A stretch of DNA of 64,000 bases from Siderastrea siderea (taxonomy: Eukaryota; Cnidaria; Anthozoa; Scleractinia; Rhizangiidae): positions 58,239,665-58,303,664 of the forward strand of contig OZ034967.1 of assembly GCA_964030785.1 (NCBI GenBank), written 5' to 3'. The notes under the pieces were generated by a model. The model had not been told where the DNA came from and did not search any database. It saw nothing but the letters and a program-made list of their open reading frames with translations. This document shows positions 1 to 9,940 of this stretch, piece after piece. Position 1 is the stretch's first letter; the number at the start of each line of letters is the position of its first letter. The position numbers and the translations under genes are program-made.

Positions 1-5
1 CATCA

Positions 6-1595
6 ATGCCTGGGGTGGCATCTCTTGAAACGAGAGAAGACGCGAAGGTTCATGGTAAGGACTGTGAGATGCATTCTCGTGAAGAAGCTCAGACTTCAGT
101 CTCAGTCCATTATGACTCCGTAAGAAGATGCGAAGATAACGTCTTAGAGAACATTTCATCAAGATCACTTATTCACACGAGAGACATTCCTCAAGACGCC
201 CTTCAACCATGGCATACGTTATCTAAAGGTAGAAGGGCCATTGAAAGTAGTGAGCCATTCTTCGCAAGAGGCTCACTCCGTGATGACCCATCGTTTGGAG
301 TTGATGGCACTAGGTACCGCCCTACAAGTTGTTTTTCGTTTGAGTATCAAAGCAGTTCACAGTCTGAAACACCACAGAGGATGTTTGAAAAAGCACACAG
401 AAATACAGCCAAGCGTCCAAAAAACTTAAGCGCAGAGCAGAATGCAGCCCAACAACATTGGCATAGACCTGCTTGGCTGTCAGGACAAGAAAATCAGTTT
501 GGAGCTTCAGAGAACAGAGTACCTGTTTATGACAGTAACCATGCAAATTGGCCGTCTGGTACACGAATGCCTCCCTGCATGCCCAGGGAAGGCAGTTCGA
601 TGTTTCAGGTTGAAAGGAATTCTGAGTCTTCATGGACTGCTTTGTCTAAACCTGGTTACTCGGAACGCCAGCAAGATAATTTTGACTGTCATGATGTGCT
701 AGCCAAGGACAAAAGTCCCAGCAAGAACTCGAACACAATTCCAACATCCTTGTCTAGTGATCATCGGGGTGTTTCCAGAACCTTTTCCGAGGATAATGGT
801 GACTTAGAGGAGACACAAATCAGTCAGCGAACTCTTCAGTCAGACCAAGCCTGCACTTCCACAGAAGACAACTCCTCAAGCAGAATGAATACAGAACAAA
901 ATTTAACTACATCAGTAAACCCCAACTTTTATTTCGAGGTACGAGAAGTATATGCTGACTATTTGGCGCCAGAAGTGAAAGAAAAAAAATTTGTATGCCG
1001 GTACTGCAGCAAGAAATTTGCGCACTTCTCTACGCTCCAGAATCATCTCCGGACACACACAGGTGACAAGCCATTTCAATGTAAGTTTTGCAGTCGGAGA
1101 TTTGCTCAATCTGGAGTTCTGAAGGCGCATTTACGTACTCACACGGGTGACAAACCATTTGCTTGCATGTATTGTGGAAAGATGTTTGCTCAAAGTACGA
1201 CTCTAACAAACCATCTCAGAACTCACACTGGCCAAAAGCCATACATATGCAATTTCTGCGGGAAATCGTTCTCCCAGCCGTCGACGCTCAGAAAGCACCA
1301 ACTTTCTCACACCAAAGAACGGCCGTATTCGTGCAAGTTTTGTGAAAAAGCGTTTGCCCAGCAGTCAACGTTAACCAATCATTTGCGCTCCCACACCGGT
1401 CAACGGCCATACAAGTGTCACTTCTGCGAGAAGAGCTTTGCCCAGTTGAGTACCTTGGACAGGCATCTGCGACTCCACTCCACCGTAAGTCTCAAGCCTC
1501 ATAAATGCCAGTATTGTAATAAGAGCTTCAGCTACTTCTCAAATCTAGCGTCTCATATGCAGGTACATCAGAAAGAAGAAACAATTTGTCAGTAA
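6..1595 (+). CDS. C2H2 zinc-finger transcription factor, 5' partial
   Basis: The reading frame is open from the window edge to a TAA at 1593-1595, giving at least 529 residues; the true start may lie upstream. Residues 1-328 are low-complexity, Ser/Gln/Asn-rich and probably disordered. From about residue 329 to 522 there are seven C2H2 fingers of the CX2C-X12-HX3H type. The first six are joined by TGDKP/TGQKP/TKERP/TGQRP linkers of the Kruppel kind, and the last is separated by a longer STVSLKP linker. Tandem fingers with these linkers normally bind DNA in the nucleus. Several fingers share an FAQxSTLxxHLRxH helix, which points to internal duplication and a repetitive target site. I cannot assign an orthologue. 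An AATAAA at 1954-1959 is a plausible poly(A) signal, so the inverted repeat at 1607-1768 would lie in the 3' UTR. Confidence 0.93.
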   Translation: MPGVASLETREDAKVHGKDCEMHSREEAQTSVSVHYDSVRRCEDNVLENISSRSLIHTRDIPQDALQPWHTLSKGRRAIESSEPFFARGSLRDDPSFGVDGTRYRPTSCFSFEYQSSSQSETPQRMFEKAHRNTAKRPKNLSAEQNAAQQHWHRPAWLSGQENQFGASENRVPVYDSNHANWPSGTRMPPCMPREGSSMFQVERNSESSWTALSKPGYSERQQDNFDCHDVLAKDKSPSKNSNTIPTSLSSDHRGVSRTFSEDNGDLEETQISQRTLQSDQACTSTEDNSSSRMNTEQNLTTSVNPNFYFEVREVYADYLAPEVKEKKFVCRYCSKKFAHFSTLQNHLRTHTGDKPFQCKFCSRRFAQSGVLKAHLRTHTGDKPFACMYCGKMFAQSTTLTNHLRTHTGQKPYICNFCGKSFSQPSTLRKHQLSHTKERPYSCKFCEKAFAQQSTLTNHLRSHTGQRPYKCHFCEKSFAQLSTLDRHLRLHSTVSLKPHKCQYCNKSFSYFSNLASHMQVHQKEETICQ

Positions 1596-1606
1596 AAACA
1601 AAACAG

Positions 1607-1768
1607 AAAACTTTGGATTTATCAACTGGGTTGATAAGGTAAATTGGCCACCATAAAGAGATTGAAGGCTGACGTTTCGAGCAGGGGCCAACGTTCGAAA
1701 AGTCAGCTTTCAATCTCTTTACGGTGACCAATTTACCTTTTCAACTCCGTTGATAAATCCAAAGTTTT
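1607..1768. mobile_element. Foldback MITE in the zinc-finger 3' UTR
   Basis: Two arms of about 75 bases form an imperfect palindrome. The left arm begins near 1608 with AACTTTGGATTTATCAAC and the right arm ends near 1766 with its reverse complement, leaving only a few unpaired central bases. It starts 12 bases after the zinc-finger stop codon. The shape fits a non-autonomous foldback element; no coding potential is seen. Confidence 0.8.
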
Positions 1769-1953
1769 GTGTTTCACTTCCTCACCGACGCAGCACCACA
1801 GCTTCCTTAGAAGCTAACCCTCTTGTTTATTAGTTTTTCAGTAGTTTTGCTTATAAGTCGTTTCACCTACACTTGAAATTAATTCGCTTACAAATTCGAA
1901 TCCTGTACATTCTTATAACTAATAATATGCAAATTCAACTTCCCCTTTAACTA

Positions 1954-1959
1954 AATAAA
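1954..1959 (+). promoter_or_regulatory. Candidate poly(A) signal of the zinc-finger gene
   Basis: AATAAA lies 359 bases after the stop codon, directly before an (AAAC)n run. It is the first canonical hexamer downstream of the gene on this strand. Position is the only support. Confidence 0.45.
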
Positions 1960-1990
1960 AAACAAACAAACAAACAAACAAACAAACAAA
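1960..1990. repeat. (AAAC)n microsatellite
   Basis: About seven perfect AAAC/CAAA units in a row, followed by an A-rich tail. It could be the remnant tail of a retroposed element, but no body is recognisable beside it. Confidence 0.9.
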
Positions 1991-2133
1991 AAACAAAAAC
2001 ATCGGAACAAGCATTCGAAGGGAAGCATTTGCTTTTAGCATTGTTTCACGTCACCCCACCGTGTACATCGATTATGGTATCTGTGAAAGTTTGTTGCCGA
2101 ATCTCTTTGGGTGCTGGTAAATCCATGTAGCCG

Positions 2134-2506
2134 CTAGAGACAAGCAGGAGCCCATAACCCGGAGTGCGCAACTACCCTATATTCGTGTCACGGCGTTTTC
2201 ACAGACCAGTTTATTTTTAGATTGAATTTCCCGCGAATTCAGACTCTCAAACGAAGCCTTGTTATTTATCACTCTTTACGTTATCCCTTGTGTTACGCAC
2301 CGGGCATTTTAGAAGGAGAAAAAAATATGGAAGTCCGCCAATTTTGGTTGGTAGCGGACTCATGCGGACCGAAACTTAAATTTTCGCGGGAAGTAGTAAT
2401 CTAAAACCTGTCTAAAAATAAACGAGTCTGTGAAAATGCATATGCTTAGCTTGGGAGTTGCACCCTCCGGGTTATGGGCTCCTGATACAAGTCTTTGCGC
2501 CTCTAG
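2134..2506. mobile_element. Foldback element with nested inverted arms
   Basis: CTAGAGACAAGCAGGAGCCC at 2134 pairs with a complementary stretch ending in CTCTAG at 2506, including the shared AGGAGCCCATAACCCGGAG block. A second inner pair, CAGACC-GTTTATTTTTAGA-like at about 2202-2222 and TCTAAAAATAAAC at about 2411-2423, continues the palindrome. About 180 bases of unpaired interior lie between them and encode nothing evident. Confidence 0.7.
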
Positions 2507-2544
2507 TTACATTCATCAAGACTCAGTCTGTCCATTTACAAATG

Positions 2545-2692
2545 CGCTACAGGTAGGTTGTTTTGTCCACACAATCTCTACTGCCTCCAGTAACAAACTC
2601 ATCCCATTTATGACACTGAGTCCACGATTCGAACCTGGGCTACTCTGGTGGAAGACGAGCGCTCTCCAATGATGCGCTATCGCTGCTGCTCC
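2545..2692 (-). mobile_element. Diverged tRNA-derived SINE fragment
   Basis: Read on the minus strand from 2692, the sequence has an A-box-like GATAGCGC...GAGAGCGCTCG and a B-box-like GGTTCGAATC, followed by GTCATAAATGGGATGAGTTTG. The same order and a related 3' body occur in the better-preserved copy at 6215-6485, so I take this as a decayed member of one SINE family. The 3' limit is uncertain. Confidence 0.55.
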
Positions 2693-4178
2693 CTCGTTTT
2701 TCGTTGAAAAATTTTTGAGCTCATAGATTAGGTGGCTTATCAAGTAGTAACCAACTTGAATCAAATTTGGAACACACCACTATAATTACCAAATAGAAAT
2801 ATTTCGAATCGCCGGTTCCCCAAACGAAATAATAAGACGGGAGTAATTTCACGAAACCCGTGAAGCACAATTCACAATTGAGCATTAAATTGTTAAATTG
2901 TACAGAATCTATTCTCTGCGGGCCTGTCAAGATTTACCAAAAATTTGAGAATGCAAGCAAGACATTTTTACTTTGTGTGAAGCTTTTGCACCTTTGCATT
3001 AAAGAATAGTTTGTAAATATTTGTGGTTGTTGGAAATACTATACCTATAAATTATTATTGTCACAGCTGACTACCCGATTCTCAATTTCGTATCTGCCTT
3101 TGATATCAAAGCGATTACGATTTACCTACAATTAACTATTTTCAAGTAACGTTTAGTGAATACTTTTTCAAACGTTGTTAGTTAAGATTTTAATAATCAG
3201 AAATCCATTCACATACAGAAGAGAGCACGTAAGAGAAGGGATGTTTATACAGTATATTTCAGTTGAGTTACACGTCATCTTCAAAACCTCCGAACGCTGC
3301 AGAGCATTGTATATGGTCGTGGACGGCGTGAAACTCAGCATCCAAATGTGTATACCTAATTGAAAAAACGTTGTCGGGTGAAAAGTGCAAACCAAGAAGG
3401 ATATGACGCAGTGTTTCTCTGGGAAGTGGAAAAATTTTCTTGCATAGTAGAATGTGCATTACGTTCGGTTGGTCTTGTCTCGTCATTTAACAACAGGGAT
3501 TCTAATGTCATATTTTTGCTGTGTCAGTTCAAATGCGTGGTCAAGTATGAATTTAGTTTATTGGTGAGCATGCGTCGAAAAGTGAGTAAATGCAAGTCTT
3601 GTGCCTCTTCAAAGCGAGTCTTGGTCCACAACCCCAAGACTTCCTTTGAAAAAGAGGTACAAGACAACTCGGAAATGACCCATCAAACTCGACGTCTGAA
3701 TCAACAGTCGAATTTCTGCCGAACTTTATCACGCCAGTACATTGTAGCTAGTTGACTATAAAAGTTAGTTGCTTCTTGCTGCAAAAATCGGAATTGAGCG
3801 CAGTTCGTGACTTCCGCTTCCGGTTCGCTTTTACATTATAACTACATAGAATGCCTTGATCACACCCTGAAGGCAAAAATAAAATGAATCCAAGTTTTCC
3901 TGGTCCATTATCCCAGAATTCTACGGGGTAGGATCCTTTACGGTTTTACTTATTACCCGACAATGTTTTTTCAAGCAGGTGTACTAAAAAGTCGTGATGT
4001 AGACTATAAAATAACATCATAAAAATAACGCATTATGTCTATTTGGAAGAGCAATTATTTTAGATATTAGAGTAGTATTTTTATCGGTAAGTTAAATTAT
4101 TTCTTTTAATAGTTCTATTGCCAGTTTCGCGAGCGAATTTTTTTAGTAACGTTTTATAGCTGTGTTTTATGCAAAGAA
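2693..4178. other. Gene-free stretch, no recognised element
   Basis: AT-rich sequence without a convincing exon. A short dispersed repeat, CTTGTGCCTCTTCAAAGCGA and the GTCTTGG beyond it (about 3597-3629), recurs in slightly altered form at about 15637-15671, so part of an unnamed repeat lies here. The longest open frame (3360-3755) has no recognisable domain and ordinary background composition. Confidence 0.5.
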
Positions 4179-4482
4179 GAGTGCCTTTCAATCGAGTGTC
4201 GTAAAACCAAAACCAAGATAATTCGCTTTGGTTTGTCACAACAAACACATAAGGGGAGCCAATCAGTGCTCGAAGCGTATCCAGTGCCAAAGGAAGCCCT
4301 CAATCCCCGAGCTCTTTTTCCCTCTCTCGAGGGAAGAGGAGAAAGGGCCCTGGAAACGAGCTTGCGCAAAACGCGTGCGAGCACGATTGGTTGGTTTTTC
4401 TTATATTGATTGAAAAAGTGGAACGAGTTTTTTTTTTCACCAATCACAGAGCGTATTTCGACACTCAAGTGAAAACCACTCA
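4179..4482. mobile_element. MITE family A, copy 1
   Basis: The ends are imperfect terminal inverted repeats: AGAGTGCCTTTCAATCGAGT on the left and the complement of GAGTGGTTTTCACTTGAGTG on the right. The interior shares the blocks GTAAAACCAAAACCAA and AACCAATCAC with the copies at 8601-8954 and 13224-13509. It has no coding capacity and so is a non-autonomous DNA transposon. Confidence 0.8.
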
Positions 4483-5053
4483 ATGACAACCATTCTGTCA
4501 CAAGTGCGTTGATAATGGTAGTGTTTTTTTTTCAACACTTCAAAAGAAAGGACAATTAAACAGACCTTTAAGAGAGATTTTAAAAGTGCGATCATTTACG
4601 AAATTTATTCGCATACTTTAGCTAACTCGAATACACTTCTAAACTTTTTACAAGTCTGTTCTTGTGTAGACTGGTGTCACTGCTTAAAACTTAGTTAGCG
4701 GATGGTAGTATAGTGCTGCGCATGAAAATCAACATTGTAATACGTCCGAATCAGTCTTCGTTTTTTAGATAAGTTTCCTTGTAACCTATTTTCGATATCT
4801 TTCTTTGTGTAGACCAGGGAACAACGGCATAAAGGTTGATCGCCCAAAAATAAGCGCTGAGGTATCGACTCAGACATGAGTCGATATGATTTTCAGCCAT
4901 GATTTGGTCTTAATTTTTCTTTTATGGGAGTTGAACGTAACCGGACATCAGACGGACGTCAGGTGGGGAATGTACGCCGGATAGGAAGTAGGCGTTATTT
5001 AGGTGTCCAACGCCCTCCCCAGAAGCATTGCGTGACAACCCAAATACCGCAAT

Positions 5054-5644
5054 CTACCGTGTAGCATGAGATTTTCGCAGAAGTTTAATTTCGCGAATTG
5101 TCGATTTTTTTTTTGTTTCGCGGGAATAAATTTTCGCGAATTTGTATTTTAGACCTACCACAGGGAAGAAATTTTGACGGATTTCTTGTTAGTTTCTTGC
5201 TGGTTTCGACTGGTATTTGACGAACGAAATTTGCATAGAGCAACAAGGGATGAGATATTATTGTCTTGTTTATTCTACTTCTATCTCAAAGCTACCGAAA
5301 GGTATAAATATAATTTTGTATGCGCTCTGGGCTGGGAGAACCACGCTGCAGTCAACCATTATTTGCTCTTTGGCAGGAGTTGCTCTCCTCTATGGTTGTT
5401 ACCAAACTTACCCAGAGACCGCAGAGAATATTCGTCATGTTGCAATTGTAAAGAGAACGGTCATAATATTCTTTTCTCGGTCGACTCAACTGAAATTTAG
5501 TCAGACCTAAATACATGGAGTAAATTTCGCGGATGATTTTTAGCGGGAGTTTATTTTCAGGGGATCAAATTTTCGCGGATCGATGAAAAAAGATGCGAAA
5601 CTCGCGAAAATTAAATCCCGCGAAAATTTCATGCCAAACGGTAG
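5054..5644. mobile_element. TIR element rich in TTCGCG motifs
   Basis: The left end CTACCGTGTAGCATGAGATT matches the complement of the right end, CTACCGTTTGGCATGAAATT, and the inverted match continues through TTTTCGC...TTTAATTT for about 45 bases. Many TTTCGCG/CGCGAAA words lie just inside both ends. Two overlapping frames of about 100 codons (5174-5510) show no recognisable transposase. Confidence 0.75.
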
Positions 5645-6214
5645 CCCCAAGATCTTGTGTTATCCTTATAAGTTTGGAGACTAACGTAACTACAACTAAC
5701 GCCGTTTTATCGCTTTAAATCTCGGTATATTTGCCAAGAATTCCCCTGAATTTCTGGAAATTTGGCTTTCTCTCTACTTAGCTAACAGCTAGCGCAATCC
5801 GTTCTAATATCTGGCGTATTTCTGGACTGTAGTCACGCCTTATACCTTGGTAAGGAGACTTAAGACCATGTTCAGTGTCAGTCGGTCGACATTTATGCAA
5901 TTGGTCCCTTGATAGATCCTGCTATAGACGAACTCAAAATAAAACAAGTTCCCACTTGACTCATGAGGTGTTGTCTGGTTATTTCGTCTTCTTCATTAAT
6001 TTACTCTCTTAATATATAAATAAAAGCCCGTTCCAATTAAAAACCCTTGTTAAATGATCAAAATAGAAAGCTCTACTAGGACATCATTGGGCATTCCATA
6101 TTCAGAAGCTTCCGATAAACCGAGCGGTTTTATATCAAGTATTGACAGTATTCACGTGTTTGCTTCAGTTTTGCTTTGTTGCACCTGAAAATTCCGGCCA
6201 CTTTCTAAACCATT
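5645..6214. other. Gene-free stretch, nothing recognised
   Basis: Unique-looking AT-rich sequence between two mobile elements. I see no splice-bounded exon, RNA gene or repeat here. Confidence 0.4.
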
Positions 6215-6485
6215 TAAACAAACAAACAACTTTATTACAGTCTCAATCTTATAGCCGTGCACAAGTGCACTACTAATCGGGGAGACTGAAAATCGAATTG
6301 GAATTTGGAGATGTTGGTTTTTGAGGAGAGGGGAAAACCGGAGTACCCGGAGAAAAGCCTCTCGGAGCAAGGACGAGAACCAACAACAAACTCAACCCAC
6401 ATATGACACCGGGACCGGGAGTCGAACCCGGGCCACATTGGTGGGAGGCGAGTGCTCTCACCACTGCGCTGTCCCTGCTCCCCAA
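6215..6485 (-). mobile_element. tRNA-derived SINE
   Basis: Read from 6485 downward on the minus strand, the head has an internal RNA polymerase III promoter: A box near GCGCAGTGGTGAGAGCACTC and B box GGGTTCGACTCC. The CTCGCCTCCCACC segment between them resembles a tRNA-Gly(CCC) anticodon arm (my inference from memory of tRNA-Gly). A body without homology to tRNA follows, ending at the low-coordinate side in AATAAAGTTGTTTGTTTG, a typical SINE tail. It is not a functional tRNA because the acceptor stem does not close. Confidence 0.8.
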
Positions 6486-7162
6486 AGAATTGCCCAAACC
6501 CAACTGTGTATTAATCGCACGTCCGCCCATTGCGACAAACGCAGATAACTCAACGAACCAGTCAAAACTGAAGCAGAAAATGTACCAACCGGTGCCAAGC
6601 GCTGGACAACGTGCAACCGGTATCTGGTGCCAAACGCGGGAAAATAGGTTACCCGAGTTCGAGGCGTAGGCTTAGTTGCAACTGTCCTGGAAAATGGTCT
6701 AAATATGTTTCGGTCAATTCTCAAAAAAGTTCTAAATATCTGCCAAAAATCTCCAAATATCCTGAATTTTTGGCTAAATATCGTGCTAGAAAGGTAATGA
6801 ATATTATAATTTTGACTCAAAAGGAACAGAAGTTTTATTTATTGTGGGTGTATTTTCAGTTTCACGGTATATGTCACATCACAACATAACCAGGAGCTTC
6901 AGCATAACCACGAGCCTCCTCTTCGGGTTCCACCATTTTATTCTGTGCTAGCTGCCATAACCCTTATGTGATGCAATTTTCAGTGGGAAACCACTGTAAC
7001 AGAGTAAAGCAACTCCAAACGCTAAGAAAATACTGAAATGAACACTTAAAGCCTAAACAAAAACTGTAAACATCCCTAAGATATCACTCTGTTTTCTAAT
7101 TATCTAGAATTTTTCTCTATAAATACCCTGGAAGTTTCTAATTATCCCCCAAAATATCCGGA
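6486..7162. other. Gene-free stretch, nothing recognised
   Basis: AT-rich sequence with scattered short frames. Two stretches around 6700-6780 and 7100-7160 repeat the theme AAATATC(C)xGAA, suggesting decayed repeat material, but no boundaries can be drawn. Confidence 0.35.
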
Positions 7163-7768
7163 TACAGTGGAATGCCGATTTTTAGAACCTCCTAGGAAAA
7201 CGAAAATTGGTTCGAAAAATCGGGAGTTCGAAAAATGGATGGTGGCACGAAATCACGCTTGATTTACGAGGTGTTGTTTTATAACAACCGGGAAAGCAAA
7301 CAGATATACTTTGGCACTCTTGTAAATTGTCATTTGAATTTTACTCAAGACTCAAAAGTTAGGACCACCGTATATCGACATAATAAACAGCACCCACAGG
7401 AAAACCAGGACATTGAATTGAATGGCACTGAGCAGTACTTTCCTTGGTACTGTTTACTGTGTAATAGAGGGTGGTGCTATCGTTTGAGTCTGAGACGTCT
7501 GACCATTCAAATGAAAGCTACTGAGTAGTACTTTTAAAATTTCGTGCGGGTTCGAGAAATCGAAGGTAAATTTCTTATAAATTTCTTCCATGGAAGGCAA
7601 GAATTGGTTCGAAATATCGGGCCGGGAGTTTCGAAAAATCGAGGGATCGAAAAATCGGGGGTAAAATTGCAGTGTTTGACTGAAGGAAATCCAAACGCAA
7701 CATGCCATGGTTCGAAAAAACGGGAGGCTCGAAAAATCGAGGGCTCGAAAAATCGGGATTCCACTGTA
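7163..7768. mobile_element. Pogo/Tigger-like MITE with TA target duplication
   Basis: The left end TACAGTGGAATGCCGATTTT is mirrored by the complement of the right end, TACAGTGGAATCCCGATTTT. Both ends are flanked by TA, as expected of Tc1/mariner-superfamily insertions. CAGTGGAA...TTCGAA ends resemble pogo/Tigger termini. TTCGAAAAATCG words recur several times in the interior. No transposase is encoded. Confidence 0.75.
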
Positions 7769-8600
7769 TTTGTTTCTACTGTAGGCCTATTGAGGCGCGG
7801 GCTCTCTCCTCTGCAGAGGCCTCCTACAGTCACATTTTGACTGCACGCTTAAGAAAAAGCGAGGGTTCCTCGCGCTTCCGTTCACTGCTCCCCAGTTTTC
7901 TCTCTCCCTGTTGTTTACTAATTGGTGCTTCTGCGGAGGAGAGATAGGCGCGGGTAAACGCGCTAAAGCCAAGCACGATACCACCGGTTTGGTTTAATTT
8001 GCTATTAGTTTAAAAGTAATAAGTTTGCTCTGAAAATGATTGGTGACACAAGTTTTCTGAGCTCAAAACAAATGGTTCATAGTTAAGGGGACTGGTTCTG
8101 GAACCTTGAAAAATTTAAAGGCGATAAATATGTTAGAAGCACCACAAACTGTGCAAACACAGTCTTATCATCCTCTGTTTGTGTGGTGTACGCCGCTTTT
8201 TGTAATGTAATTTTCACCAGTTTTAAGCCCTACTTTTCTCCTTTAGTTTTGCTTGTATTGTTTGATAAACCAATACATCCATTACAAATGCAGTGTGAAC
8301 CACATAAAAGGAGGATGTTAAAGCTGTGGTGCAAAGTCTTTGGTTTTACGTTCACATAATATGGCCAAATGAGTAACTAAGCGAAAACGTTCTATTGATC
8401 ACGAGCCAAAAACGATACCAAAAGCATGTAACAAAAAAGTTTGTTTGGTTTCATAACTATGTTCAATCAGTTGCCAGACGAGACAGACGAAAAATGGCCG
8501 CCGTCTTGAAGTATTATGTGTAAAAGAGTACTTCCGCTTTGAAGCAACTAACTTGCACTCAGTTCTCTGCTGCGCATCGTAGTACTTTATCTATTAACAA
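7769..8600. other. Gene-free stretch, nothing recognised
   Basis: A GC-richer patch (7790-7980) precedes AT-rich sequence. No exon, RNA gene or bounded repeat is visible. Confidence 0.35.
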
Positions 8601-8954
8601 TAGAGTGATTTTCTATTGAGTGGCGTAACGGCCAAAACCAAAGTAATTACCCCAGCCAATCACAACAAATACACATTATCCAATGAACCAATCAGGACTT
8701 CAACCTCGTTCCCAGGAGAAGGGAAGAAGAGACACCCTGGAAATGAGGTTGTCAGGACTCGAAGCAAAGACATGTAACGGGTGCAAAGCGAGGGAAAACG
8801 CAAGTGAAAAAAAAAACATATTTGGTTTTGGTTGTACTTCTATTTGGTTGAGAAAGAGGTGCCGTTTTCATCATGAATCAGTCACGGAGCGAAATAAAAC
8901 AAAACCAAAGCAAACGCGGAGTACGTTCGACACTCAATTGAAAACCCAGCGCTA
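8601..8954. mobile_element. MITE family A, copy 2
   Basis: It begins TAGAGTGATTTTCTATTGAG and ends with the complement of TAGCGCTGGGTTTTCAATTG, flanked by TA on both sides. The interior contains GGCCAAAACCAAAG, CCAATCACAACAAA and CCAATGAACCAATCAG, blocks shared with copy 3 at 13224. It is longer than the other copies. Confidence 0.85.
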
Positions 8955-9126
8955 AAGAGTGACGGCAGGAATGACTGACCAAAAATTAAGCCACATTGTG
9001 CCATAATAAGTTTGCACTTTCCAGCCTTGTATCCAGGCGTTCTTTTCTCGCTTACTCGACTTGGCGCGAAATTTCGCGACGTCACCGGATGGCATACAGC
9101 GAGAGTTCTCCGGGGAAGTCATTTGG

Positions 9127-9178
<52 letters not shown>

Positions 9179-9940
9179 CCTTTTCCAATTTTTTTCAGTG
9201 CGTACGGGAAACACTTAAGCGTACGAAGAACATTTATTTACCCGTGAAAACTGACACAGCCTGATAGTTTGTCGTTGTTTTTTTTCTTCAGTTGAGACGA
9301 CAGTTACTATATTTCATAACAGAATCTAAAAGGTCGTTAAGTCGCCAGTTTACGGAAGTCGTATAACCTTAATAAGAAAAAGGAAAATCCATCACTTGAT
9401 TTGTTTAAATCTTATTTTTAAACACCGAAGAGAGTGATTTGAGTTGTCAGTAAAAATTCCACAAAACTGACACGGAAACACCGGAGTTGTCTTTGCAATT
9501 AATTTCATTTTGATTATTTTAATAAGGAAAAGATAATGCAATTGCTGCTTTAAATCCTCTTGGGTTAAGAGTGTCTTTTAATCCCCGAATAAATGAAGAA
9601 AATGTTTAACAACCAAAATGAACTTTTTTTAGTCATCTAATAAAAAAGTACAGTAAACGAGAAAAACCTTTCGGATCTACCAAGTGGTCTATGTTCTGAA
9701 AATGTCACTTAGAAATATTAGCATGCAGTTGTCGGTAGACAGTTGATATGCAAATAAATGTAATCTTAAGATCATAAGTCCTCTTTAAAGGGAGTAATTG
9801 AAGCCCCAGAGGTTGTCAGTTTGTAATTGACCGAGAGAGCGCATATCAATGATGATGCCTCTAAATTAATCTTTGTTTGCGCTCTCTTAATTGCAAAACC
9901 CTCTAACACATTTGACAAAGTGTTTGATATCAACCTAGAA
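8955..9940. other. Region upstream of the globin gene
   Basis: Contains the (CT)n tract at 9130-9173 and otherwise AT-rich sequence. An octamer-type ATGCAAAT lies at 9748-9755, about 190 bases before the chosen globin start; this is only a motif match. No TATA box with confident placement was found. Confidence 0.4.
9130..9173. repeat. (CT)n microsatellite
   Basis: Twenty-two uninterrupted CT units. The repeat creates spurious open frames on both strands (Leu-Ser and Arg-Glu runs), which I do not treat as coding. Confidence 0.97.

Noticed and set aside
3360..3755. 131-codon plus-strand frame
   Set aside because: No recognisable domain; overlaps a dispersed repeat and lacks promoter or splice context.
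6410..6485. Possible tRNA gene on the minus strand
   Set aside because: It has both internal promoter boxes but no closing acceptor stem, and it continues into a SINE body and tail.
8952..9188. Arg-Glu-rich and Leu-Ser-rich frames
   Set aside because: Produced by the CT dinucleotide repeat.
9827..9940. Upstream in-frame ATG for the globin
   Set aside because: The added 38 residues are not globin-like and would hide the MGC acylation motif; ATG 9941 is preferred but not proven.
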